Shown here: positions 7,897 to 16,300 of the stretch, one piece after another
How positions within the stretch are numbered: position 1 is the stretch's first letter
How the letters are laid out: each line of letters starts with the position of its first letter
Assembly (NCBI GenBank): GCA_003104905.1
Contig: PQAS01000021.1
Location: 24,070-88,069, forward strand
DNA length: 64,000 bases
Reading direction: 5' to 3'
Source of the DNA: Candidatus Methanoperedentaceae archaeon
GTDB lineage: Archaea; Halobacteriota; Methanosarcinia; Methanosarcinales; Methanoperedenaceae
The notes under the pieces: model-generated
Seen by the model: the letters and a program-made list of their open reading frames with translations, nothing else
What the model was told of the DNA's origin: nothing
The model's database searches: none
Made by a program: the position numbers and the translations under genes

Positions 7897-8862
7897 ATGA
7901 ACAAAGAGTCGTTAATAAACCGGGCATTCGTCATTTTGAGCAAGTCAGGTTTTATCGTTTCAGAACGCTGCGACATCCGACCTAGAAGTTTTGATATTGC
8001 GGTAAGAAGAGACAATTTACTGCTCTTGATAAAGGTCATCTCAAATATTGACGGCCTGAATGAAGAAACGACAAGGGAAATGCAGTTCCTTTCAAAGCAA
8101 TTGCACGGATATCCAATAGTCATCGGTGAAAAAACCCGTGACCATTCATTGGAAACAGGTGTAGTATATTTCAGGTATGGGGTTCCGGCATTTGACATAA
8201 GAACAATGCAGGATTATTTCATGGAAGATTTGCCGCCCCTGATTTATGCAGAACACGGCGGCTTGTATGTAAATATCGAGGGAAATATCCTTAAAGAAGA
8301 GCGCATCAAGAAAAATATCTCTCTTGGGGCTATGGCCTCAATGCTTGGTGTTTCGAGAAGAACCATAAGCAAGTATGAAGAAGGGGAAATGGCAGCAAGC
8401 GTTGATGTGGCAGTGAAGCTGGAAGAGGTAATGGACCGTGGATTTACGGTTTCTGTTAATTTATTTGATAAACTCCATCGGGATAATGCCCAGAAGACCG
8501 AGACGGTACCGGAACATTCAAATGTTTTCTCCATATTGCAGGATATGGGTTTTAATGTCATGCCTATTTCACAGGCGCCATTTGACGCAGTATCACAATC
8601 TTCGAACCGCAAAGATGAAGACGCAACGATATTAACGGGAGTTGCGCAATATTCACGGACCATTGTGAAAAAAGCTCATCTTATGAGCAGTATCTCAGAG
8701 GTCGCCCATACACAATCATTGTTGATTATACAGGGAGCGAGTAAAACAAAGAATATCGAGGGAACAGTAATTATCGATAATAAAGAGCTTGAAAAATTCA
8801 ATGACAAAGATGATTTCATTGAATTATTGCAGGAAAGACGGCGAAAAATCAAAGTTTCATGA
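7897..8862 (+). CDS. HTH-type transcriptional regulator, COG1395 family
   Basis: A 321-residue archaeal regulator. The N-terminal 110 residues resemble a restriction-endonuclease-like fold (pattern FDIAVRRDNLLLLIKVISN), followed by a Cro/CI-type helix-turn-helix at about residues 130-185 (MASMLGVSRRTISKYEEG), then a C-terminal domain of unknown role. This order is characteristic of the archaeal COG1395 family. The target genes are unknown. Gene order divergent to tiaS and the shared promoter region raise the possibility of local control, but no operator is visible. Confidence 0.85.
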   Translation: MNKESLINRAFVILSKSGFIVSERCDIRPRSFDIAVRRDNLLLLIKVISNIDGLNEETTREMQFLSKQLHGYPIVIGEKTRDHSLETGVVYFRYGVPAFDIRTMQDYFMEDLPPLIYAEHGGLYVNIEGNILKEERIKKNISLGAMASMLGVSRRTISKYEEGEMAASVDVAVKLEEVMDRGFTVSVNLFDKLHRDNAQKTETVPEHSNVFSILQDMGFNVMPISQAPFDAVSQSSNRKDEDATILTGVAQYSRTIVKKAHLMSSISEVAHTQSLLIIQGASKTKNIEGTVIIDNKELEKFNDKDDFIELLQERRRKIKVS

Positions 8863-9186
8863 TCTATGGATCATCCCTACAAAGGGAGATGTATCTTCTG
8901 TCAGAAAAACTTTATTCAAATTCTTATGCCATTATAATGTTACTGGATTTAACAAAATAACCTCCCTATTCCCTTTCCGCCAACCGTAAGAGACTGCTAA
9001 TAGCCAGTAAAGAAAGGTTGGTTCGGAAAAACCAGAGAGTTGTATTCATAAAAGAAATGATTGATTTTTATTCAGGAAAGAAAAACCGGTTTTTGAAGCG
9101 TTGGTAATAGACTAAAACCATTAAACCTTATAATTCTCGATTAAACATTATGCAGAGCAGGCTTCTCTAATCCTTTTGTCAACGTT
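8863..9186. other. Intergenic region without a recognised gene
   Basis: These 324 bases separate the convergent COG1395 and fbp genes. A plus-strand frame of about 48 codons (roughly 8968-9108) is open and rich in Lys and Arg but has no start codon near its beginning and no recognised homology; it may be a gene remnant. No tRNA-like or CRISPR-like structure was seen. Confidence 0.5.
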
Positions 9187-10086
9187 CTAAACAGATAGCT
9201 CTTGCGTATATCTTTCTATCAAACCGATTTCCTTTTTGCTTCCAGCATAGACCGGAGTTATATTATCAATAGCATCTGGCAGGATAGAAAGTATATCCTT
9301 TTTTCCGTTGCTGATTGCCCCGCCTGCTTCTGCTATTATCCTGCCCATGGGATTTGCTTCAAAAAGCAGCCGAAGCTTTCCTTTTTCTTTTCCCTTAATC
9401 CCCGGATATGTGAATACGCCGCCCTTATGAAGTATCTGGTGCATATCTGCAACAAAAGAGCCGCTGAAACGCAATTTATAACCATCATTCTCAAGACTTT
9501 CAATGAACTTTGAATGCGCCGGCAGGTAATCCTTGCGAAGGGCCCCAGGCGCATATATTTTCCCGTCAGGGATCCTGATATTTTCTGCGGTCAGGTAGAA
9601 TTCACCTTTTTCGCCCATTACGAAATCATGGACACCATTCCCTGTTGTAAAAGTCAGCGTTGTAAGCGGCCCGTAAAGAATATACATAGCAGCTATCATG
9701 TTCTCACCCTTATCAAGAACAGTTCCCGGATAGATCCCGATAATTGTTCCCACGGCAAGGTTCACATCGATCAGTGAAGAACCATCCAGTGGGTCGATGA
9801 CAACTCCGAACTGGTTCCGGGGATTATCGATCTCAATGATATTTGGCTGCTCTTCCGTTGCAATATAGCGTACCAGCCTTGTTTTCTTCAATCCGTTTAT
9901 GAGGACTTCGTCTGCCCATTTATCAAGAGCCATCTGCTCTTCGCCATAAATGTTACTTGTCCCTGCCTTGTTCTGGCTTTTCAGGAATCCGTTCTTTATT
10001 TCCTGTCCATTTTCCGCAAAGAAAAGGATCAATTCTGATAATTTCGGGTCAGTGTTTTTCAGGGAAAGAAAATCTTTAAGGTTAAT
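9187..10086 (-). CDS. fbp: Fructose-1,6-bisphosphatase, class I
   Basis: Hydrolyses fructose 1,6-bisphosphate to fructose 6-phosphate in gluconeogenesis. The metal site DPLDGSS (about residue 105) and the substrate motif [14 protein letters not shown] near the C-terminus place it in the class I family, not the archaeal bifunctional class V type. The first TTG at 10032 would cut off part of the N-terminal helix. The frame stays open upstream to a stop at 10099-10101, and the added residues [10 protein letters not shown] resemble the usual start of class I enzymes. No ATG, GTG or TTG is available there; ATT at 10086 or CTG at 10062 are candidates. The enzyme call is firm, the start is not. Confidence 0.88.
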   Translation of the reverse strand: MNLKDFLSLKNTDPKLSELILFFAENGQEIKNGFLKSQNKAGTSNIYGEEQMALDKWADEVLINGLKKTRLVRYIATEEQPNIIEIDNPRNQFGVVIDPLDGSSLIDVNLAVGTIIGIYPGTVLDKGENMIAAMYILYGPLTTLTFTTGNGVHDFVMGEKGEFYLTAENIRIPDGKIYAPGALRKDYLPAHSKFIESLENDGYKLRFSGSFVADMHQILHKGGVFTYPGIKGKEKGKLRLLFEANPMGRIIAEAGGAISNGKKDILSILPDAIDNITPVYAGSKKEIGLIERYTQELSV

Positions 10087-10156
10087 ACTCTCACACTCTC
10101 AATTTTTGTTCAATCTTAATTAAGATACGGGGCACTAAATAGTTATCGTTTCTCCA

Positions 10157-10222
10157 CAACCACAGAGATCACAGAGATCACAGAGCTTTAATCTCTGTGT
10201 CCTCTGTGCGCTCCGTGGTTTT
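10157..10222. repeat. Large imperfect palindrome made of 9-bp units (CACAGAGAT type)
   Basis: The left arm repeats CACAGAGAT three times; the right arm carries CTCTGTGTC, CTCTGTGCG and CTCCGTGGT, complementary to it, with AACCAC/GTGGTT at the outer ends and a short TTTAA centre. The transcript would fold into a long hairpin, followed by T-rich sequence. The right arm recurs near 44.9 kb. Confidence 0.75.
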
Positions 10223-10333
10223 TTCCTCTTTGATCAGAGAGTTCCAATATCATCATGTCCTACTCAAGATATTTATATATATCGTTAATTTTAATAAATG
10301 TAATGGTACTAAAAATGAAGTCGAAGTGAAAGA

Positions 10334-10672
10334 ATGGAAATCAAAAATATAAAAGGAATAGGATATGGCCTGCTTGCATTTGGCCTTCTATTCATACTCT
10401 TTTCGGTATATTCGATGTACAGCGTATATACAGGAGCAGAGGCTGCGCCTTCTGTAATTCAAATGGACGGCGTCAAGTTATCGCTGCCAACAGGCCCGGG
10501 AATCCCGCCTATGGAAACTGAGCTGATATCAGGAAAGGAATCAAGCACGATGACCAATATGGGACTGTGGTTCATACTTATGACTTTTGTTGCTTCAGCA
10601 GGCGGAAGGATCGGAGGACTGGGCGTCAAATTGGTCCGGGATATAAAAGTCGAAGTGAAAAACGAAGGTTAA
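10334..10672 (+). CDS. Hypothetical membrane protein with two helices
   Basis: A 112-residue protein of no recognised family. One membrane helix lies at about residues 9-32 and a second at about 77-96; between them is a 45-residue Pro/Gly-rich loop, probably outside the membrane, and a short charged tail follows. A purine-rich stretch GAAGTGAAAGA precedes the ATG and can serve as a ribosome-binding site; a TATA-like stretch lies near 10270-10285. It is followed by another small membrane protein gene 30 bases downstream, so the pair may form an operon. Confidence 0.6.
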   Translation: MEIKNIKGIGYGLLAFGLLFILFSVYSMYSVYTGAEAAPSVIQMDGVKLSLPTGPGIPPMETELISGKESSTMTNMGLWFILMTFVASAGGRIGGLGVKLVRDIKVEVKNEG

Positions 10673-10702
10673 AATACTGGTTCACCGATATCACACCCAT
10701 TA

Positions 10703-11020
10703 ATGAATAAGAAAATTGCCCTGTTGGCAGTACTGGGTTCTATAATTCTATTATCGGGGATATTTTATGGAAATATCGCTTTTGTGTATCTTGGTGTGGG
10801 CACATATTTGTCCGGCCTGATATTTTTCATCCTTTTTCCCAGGTTCAAGGAGATAACATCAATTATTCTAGGCCTCCTTGTTCTGCATAGCGGAGTATTG
10901 CTTCTTCTAAAACAAAATATATCAAATACGAAATTGCTGGGTTTTTTAATTTTCACTATCGGTATTGTTTTTGTTCTTAATTCAGGTTTTTCGGATTATA
11001 TAAAGAACAGGAAAAAATAG
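10703..11020 (+). CDS. Hypothetical membrane protein with four helices
   Basis: A 105-residue, almost entirely hydrophobic protein with membrane helices at about residues 5-25, 28-48, 53-70 and 77-97 and a basic KNRKK C-terminus that should face the cytoplasm. No known family was recognised. It starts 30 bases after the previous small membrane protein, without a clear ribosome-binding site, and ends four bases before the converging flavoprotein gene. Function unknown. Confidence 0.6.
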   Translation: MNKKIALLAVLGSIILLSGIFYGNIAFVYLGVGTYLSGLIFFILFPRFKEITSIILGLLVLHSGVLLLLKQNISNTKLLGFLIFTIGIVFVLNSGFSDYIKNRKK

Positions 11021-11024
11021 AAAG

Positions 11025-12434
11025 CTAAAGTATCTTATCCTCTTTCATGGCTTTTAGCATCTCAAGAACCGAATATGCTGCCCTCGTTACTCCCATGCTG
11101 CGGCTATCGGTATCAGTCCCTGCCAGATAGAGGTTCCTGACAGGTGAACGCGTTCCTGCGAAATATCCATTTATGGTCACCGCGGCTTTTTCGGGTATCG
11201 TCACCTGGTAGTGTGTCATTTCGATCATCTTTTCAATACCGGGTACAGCCTTCATGATCAATTCCATCGCTTTTTTCTTTTCGCTTTCGAGGTCATTTTT
11301 TTCATCAATAACAAAAGTAAATCCAACAAGCTGCTTGCCTTTTGGCGCAATGCTTGCATCGTAGTTACTGATAGGCATCGCCCAGTATGCGCCGCCCCTG
11401 AACCATACCTCGGAACCAGTATAATCAAATTCTTTCATTTTTTCCTTTAATCCCAGCCATATAGTAAGACTGAGTGTCTGGTCTATCGTTGAAAGTTTTT
11501 TCACATAATCCGAAGGTAATTGAACAATGCGCGGGAGGCTTTTTACAAAACCAGTATAAACAACAATATTCGAAGAATAGGAATCAGTATCTGTAGCAAC
11601 ACCAATTGCATTTTCACCCTCAGTCAATATACTGCACACTTTTGAACCGGTTTTTATTTGCACTGTTTCCGGCATCGAATACAATACCGCATTTAACAGT
11701 GATCTCAATCCTCCGCGAGGGTAAGCCTGCGCGTAGGCTACTTTATTGGTGGCAAGCCGGCTGAATGAGGTAAGATGACCTTTTAACTGATATTTTGATA
11801 ATTTATCTGTGATAAGTGAAGCATAAGATGTACCCGGTGCCATCTCGACATCCTCAAAAATATCCTCTGATACGCTGTCCCTTACAAAACTGCTCCCGTA
11901 TAATACACGGTTTACAGATGTGTCTTTCATGGATTTCCCGGAAAGGAAATATGCGATGGCATTAACGAAATCATAGGTATCATCGGAAAGTCCTTTAGGA
12001 AGATAATTGTAAACAGGCTGCTCGCCGTCCAGCATTCCAAAGATCATCTGGGTAAGGGCTTTCGTCAATGCCTGTGAAAGCATGAGCCGGTCTTTTCTCG
12101 GAAGAACATCAAAAGTAACAAAATCTTTTATATTGGAGGGGATCTTTGTGAGACCTTTTTCGGTACGCACATAATAGTGCCCGTAATCAACGAAAAAAGG
12201 CATATATGTAAAATATTCATCCATCAACCTGCGTAAAGGTCCTTCCCGCAGGTGTGTGATCGCATGGGGACCAGTATCCACCTGAAAACCATCCACCATG
12301 TAACTATTGCAATTGCCCCCAACGGCATTATCCTTTTCAAGCAAAAGCACTTTCTTTCCGTGTTTTGATAGAGTCAGAGCGGATAATAGCCCGCTTATTC
12401 CTCCTCCTACGATAATTACATCATATTCTGCCAT
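11025..12434 (-). CDS. FAD-dependent oxidoreductase, phytoene desaturase-like (COG1233)
   Basis: The N-terminus YDVIIVGGGISGLLSALTL followed by the LLLEKDNAVGGN element is an FAD-binding Rossmann fold, and the C-terminal AGTDTDSRSMGVTRAAYS closes the FAD site as in phytoene desaturase and related amine oxidase-fold enzymes. The substrate may be an isoprenoid, but no carotenoid genes are nearby. The ATG at 12434 is chosen because a TATA box (AAGATATAAATG on the minus strand, about 12459-12470) lies roughly 27-30 bases upstream; ATGs at 12446 and 12461 are alternatives. The PHP gene upstream on the same strand ends immediately before this promoter. Confidence 0.8.
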   Translation of the reverse strand: MAEYDVIIVGGGISGLLSALTLSKHGKKVLLLEKDNAVGGNCNSYMVDGFQVDTGPHAITHLREGPLRRLMDEYFTYMPFFVDYGHYYVRTEKGLTKIPSNIKDFVTFDVLPRKDRLMLSQALTKALTQMIFGMLDGEQPVYNYLPKGLSDDTYDFVNAIAYFLSGKSMKDTSVNRVLYGSSFVRDSVSEDIFEDVEMAPGTSYASLITDKLSKYQLKGHLTSFSRLATNKVAYAQAYPRGGLRSLLNAVLYSMPETVQIKTGSKVCSILTEGENAIGVATDTDSYSSNIVVYTGFVKSLPRIVQLPSDYVKKLSTIDQTLSLTIWLGLKEKMKEFDYTGSEVWFRGGAYWAMPISNYDASIAPKGKQLVGFTFVIDEKNDLESEKKKAMELIMKAVPGIEKMIEMTHYQVTIPEKAAVTINGYFAGTRSPVRNLYLAGTDTDSRSMGVTRAAYSVLEMLKAMKEDKIL

Positions 12435-12471
12435 TGCGTATTTCATATTACGGATGAACATTTATATCTTT

Positions 12472-13122
12472 TTAATGAGGCTTCCTCAGACGTCTGAGGA
12501 CTCCGCGAAATAACTGGATTATAATAATATATATCGGAGCGTTCTTTCCTCCCGGAAGAGTCTTTCCATTTCGTATGGCATTTAACACGGATGCTTCATC
12601 AGGTTGGGCATCTATTTCCGTATATCCTATCCCGATAGTTCCCAGCATATGGGAATCACTTCCTCCGACTTGCGGTTTTCCAAGTGCTATTGCCATATTT
12701 CGGGCTTTTTCATTTTCCCCGAACAGGCATCTGGAATTAAATGTCTCGATAGCATCAATATCCAGACCATCCACATTTCCGATACTTCTTACTTTGAAAG
12801 GATGAGGGGCTATGACAACTCCGCCTTTTTGCCGTGCTATCATAATCGTATCCTGTGGCGTCATGCCAGCCGGAATGTTCTCCCTTACCCCAAGTACTAT
12901 GAGATGACCCTGTGTAGTTGAGACTTCCACACCTGGCAGGACCAGCAAAGGGAGATTCAATTTTGTAACATACTTTCTTGCATGGTAACTTCCCGTTATA
13001 GTATTGTGGTCACATATTGCGATCCCATCCAGCCCTTTTTTCACGGCTTTTTTTAATATATCCTCAATTGCCAATCCACTATCAGAGGAATATTTTGAAT
13101 GGATGTGCAGGTCAAAACGCAT
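12472..13122 (-). CDS. PHP-domain metal-dependent phosphoesterase
   Basis: A 216-residue PHP protein (COG0613/COG1387 type). Metal-binding motifs are visible: DLHIHSKYSSDSG at the N-terminus, ICDHNTITG near residue 38, the PHPFK motif near residue 112 and GSDSHM near residue 155. Such proteins hydrolyse phosphoesters with two or three metal ions; the archaeal members often act on nucleotides or as phosphatases of unknown substrate. The ATG at 13122 is preferred to the GTG at 13137 because the family begins at this point. The C-terminal 25 residues are basic and hydrophobic. Confidence 0.85.
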   Translation of the reverse strand: MRFDLHIHSKYSSDSGLAIEDILKKAVKKGLDGIAICDHNTITGSYHARKYVTKLNLPLLVLPGVEVSTTQGHLIVLGVRENIPAGMTPQDTIMIARQKGGVVIAPHPFKVRSIGNVDGLDIDAIETFNSRCLFGENEKARNMAIALGKPQVGGSDSHMLGTIGIGYTEIDAQPDEASVLNAIRNGKTLPGGKNAPIYIIIIQLFRGVLRRLRKPH

Positions 13123-13205
13123 ACTCTGATATTTCACAGGATGTAAAAAAACTTACCTGAGATGGGAAATTCTAATGTCTCAAAATTTTTGTCAAGGTGA
13201 ACAAA

Positions 13206-13220
13206 GTTATATATATTATG
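13206..13220 (+). promoter_or_regulatory. TATA box of the giant surface-protein gene
   Basis: GTTATATATATTATG is a strong archaeal TATA element about 95 bases before the start codon, implying a 5' leader of roughly 70 bases that carries the ribosome-binding site GAAGGAGG (13295-13302). Confidence 0.55.
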
Positions 13221-13313
13221 ATGACAATCATTATTGGCATGTAAATTTCATGGGTATGGCTAATGAAATTTATAATTATCGCATTATTTAAATCGAAGGA
13301 GGATATGGAAATA

Positions 13314-16300
13314 ATGAGGCGGAAAGAAAATAACTTATGGAATGTTTTAAGAATTGTGATCATACTGCTGCTATTCGGGATGGCAGCAGGAACTGTGAAT
13401 GCGGCAACGCAGGCTGGCGTGGGTGCAGCAGATGCGGGCAATAATATTACTTTGAGCGTCAATACGGCCACGTCATTAACCAGCGTACCGATCCTTTTAA
13501 CGATTAACATGACAAATGCTTCTGCAAACGGCAATGCTTTCAACATAAATGTAACAGGCGCGCCGACTGTCAATGTTAATAATTCCGGTTTTGACAATAC
13601 AACAACAAATGTTACAAATATGGCTAATATCACTTTTCCCATAGTCAGTATTGTTCCTACGGGTTTCTTCAGCGTCACCATTACAAATCCCCAGAATGTT
13701 TCTGAAACCGCAACGCTAACCGGATTCAAGTTCGTTAATTCCACAGCAATAATAGCCACTAACACTACTGTAACATATTACAATGGCAGTATTCCCACTT
13801 CTATTCCAACAAGTGTATATTACTTCTTCAATGGCACTTCGATCAAGATTTCAGTAAAAACAATTGCAAAAATGGATAATGTCACAGCCAATTATACAAA
13901 CGTTACAGGCGGGAAAGGATTCAATATCACGGGTCAAAATCAGAGCGGCGATTGGTACTATAATATTACCAACGTAACTGCGACCACTGCAGCGGCTGCA
14001 ACTCCGTCCATCATCAATATCAACTTAACCGTGAATAACCAGAACCTCACAGTTATTCAGCCATTCGTAGCCCTGATGAATTTCAACCCATCAAATTTGG
14101 ATCCGACACTTGGCGGGGCAACAACAGACTGGACAACCATCACCGACTTTACAAATATTTTAAATCTGACATTTGAGAAAGCTTCTCTTGGAAAGATTGT
14201 ATTTAATTCTCCTATTAATTTGGCCGATTACACTACCGCTCTTGCACTTGCTAACCTCGGGCAAAACCTGAAACTTTCCCAGAATAACATAAGCCTGAAC
14301 AGCGCAGCGCAGGCACTGGCTGCTATGAATGTAAGCGCAAGCCTGACTATGTATGGCCTGTATCTCCCCGGTTTACCTGCTATACTGAGCGAAGGACAGA
14401 TGATCGTACAACAGGGCAACGATACTGGCGGGGAAGTATCCGGTCTCAATTATAATACAGCCACCAGGGATCTTACATTTATTGTTAGCGGCTGGTCTGA
14501 TTATACGATTTTTGCTCTCACTAATGAATCCGTATCTGCACAGGCAGACAGTGTAAGCAAGTTATCCATGAGGTTGTTAGGCAAACCAAACACGATTTAT
14601 ATCGTAAATTCGAATAGATCCAATGAAAGTGTGAACGGCAATTCCGTTCCATACAATCTCACAACGGATGCTAATGGCACGATTGGCTTTAATGTGACCA
14701 GCAACCTGATCGGAACAGCAAATGTCTCTGCGACGAACGGAACGAATGTTTCGTACAATAATAAAGTGGTCTTTACCCAGGTATTCGGGACAAATGTTAC
14801 ACTTACCAGCATTTCAGGATTGAACGCTTCAACAAGACCGGGAATAAATGCGACCTACCTGCTTCTCCTGACAAATGCAGGAGAATCATCGGACACTTTT
14901 AACATGACAATAGCCGGAGATGCATCCTCGGTACAGTCCTTAAATATCACATCTGTTCTCCTGGGTGCAGGAGCCTCAAGAACTATATCGCTTAATGTTA
15001 CAAATACTACGCAAGGGATAGTCCGTATAAATGTTACTGCGACCTCGGCAGCGAACTCCAGCACAAAAGCGTTTGTTAATACTTCAACCTATGTGACTTT
15101 ATCAAATCCTGATGTGCCTGTTGCTTATTGGGGTAATGTTACAGTTAACGGTGTCCTGAAATCCGCAAATGTATCCGTGTATGGTTCAGACGGCGTTAAA
15201 GTTGCAAATACCACAAGCAATGCTGACGGCTCGTATCTGATATCAGTACCATGGGATGATCTCGATACAGTTCAGGATGAAGGCGTGAACGTTAGTGAAA
15301 CCATAACTTTCAATGTGAATAATATATCCGTGCATTCAAGAGTGATCGGTTTTAGCGGAACGAATAATAATCTCGATCTTGCGATGAACAACGGAACATT
15401 AACAGGGAGTATTATCAAGAAGGGTACAATTATCGGGATAAGCGGTGCCTCACTCAATTTCACAAATGCCACATTTGGTTCAGTGGTTACGACAACAGAT
15501 GCATTGGGAATTTATACTGTTTCGCTTTATCCGGTCAAATACACGATCAATGTTTCAAAGGCAGGATATTCAAGCAACAATACCATCAATGCAACAGTTG
15601 TGAGCGGCAGTTCCACCATAATTCCGGATATTTTGCTTTCAGCCAATACTGTCACAGTAACAGCCAACAGGACTGTAGGGTCAGCAGACTCAGGTCAGAA
15701 TGTCAGCTTCAACCTGACCGTGGTAAATACAGGCGACAATGCCACATTTAGTGTGTTAACTTCAAAAACCAATGCATCAATGGTCGTTACAAATAATACG
15801 ATACCGGGTACACTGCTTCTGAATACCACTACATCCACAGGATATGTTGTTGTGGAAGTAAATAATACCAACTTTGGGGGCTGGCCGTTGACAATAACCA
15901 TAAGCAACATTTCCCAGTCAAAGAATGCAAGCGTTACACTGAATGCGATCATCAGGAATGCAAGCGCAATTTACACCAATGTCAGCAGCACTGTTGACAA
16001 TAATTCAAACGTTAGCGGGGGCGCAACTCTTGTAAATTCGAATATCACTGAGGGTGCAAACATTATCGGCGCAACCATCGTAAACTCGAATGTAACTAAT
16101 GGAGCAGATGTCCAGGGCAACTCAACGCTTATAACGGATTCAACTGTGACGGGCGACCTTACAGTGATCACTGATAACTCAGTTATCAAGGGTACATACA
16201 GTGATTCCAATGTTGATAATTCCACTATCGGAGGCTCAACTGTAGATAGTTCGAACCTTACCACTTCAATTATAACCGGTAATGCATTGGTCATAAATTC

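Noticed and set aside
8863..9186. tRNA or structured RNA in the gap before fbp
   Set aside because: No cloverleaf or T-loop consensus could be drawn.
10157..10222. CRISPR array
   Set aside because: The repeating 9-bp units have no spacers of constant length and the two arms are complementary; it is a palindrome, not a CRISPR.
13172..13765. 197-residue minus-strand frame opposite the giant surface protein
   Set aside because: Its valine- and threonine-rich sequence is what the antisense of an Asn/Thr-rich gene produces; it is a shadow.
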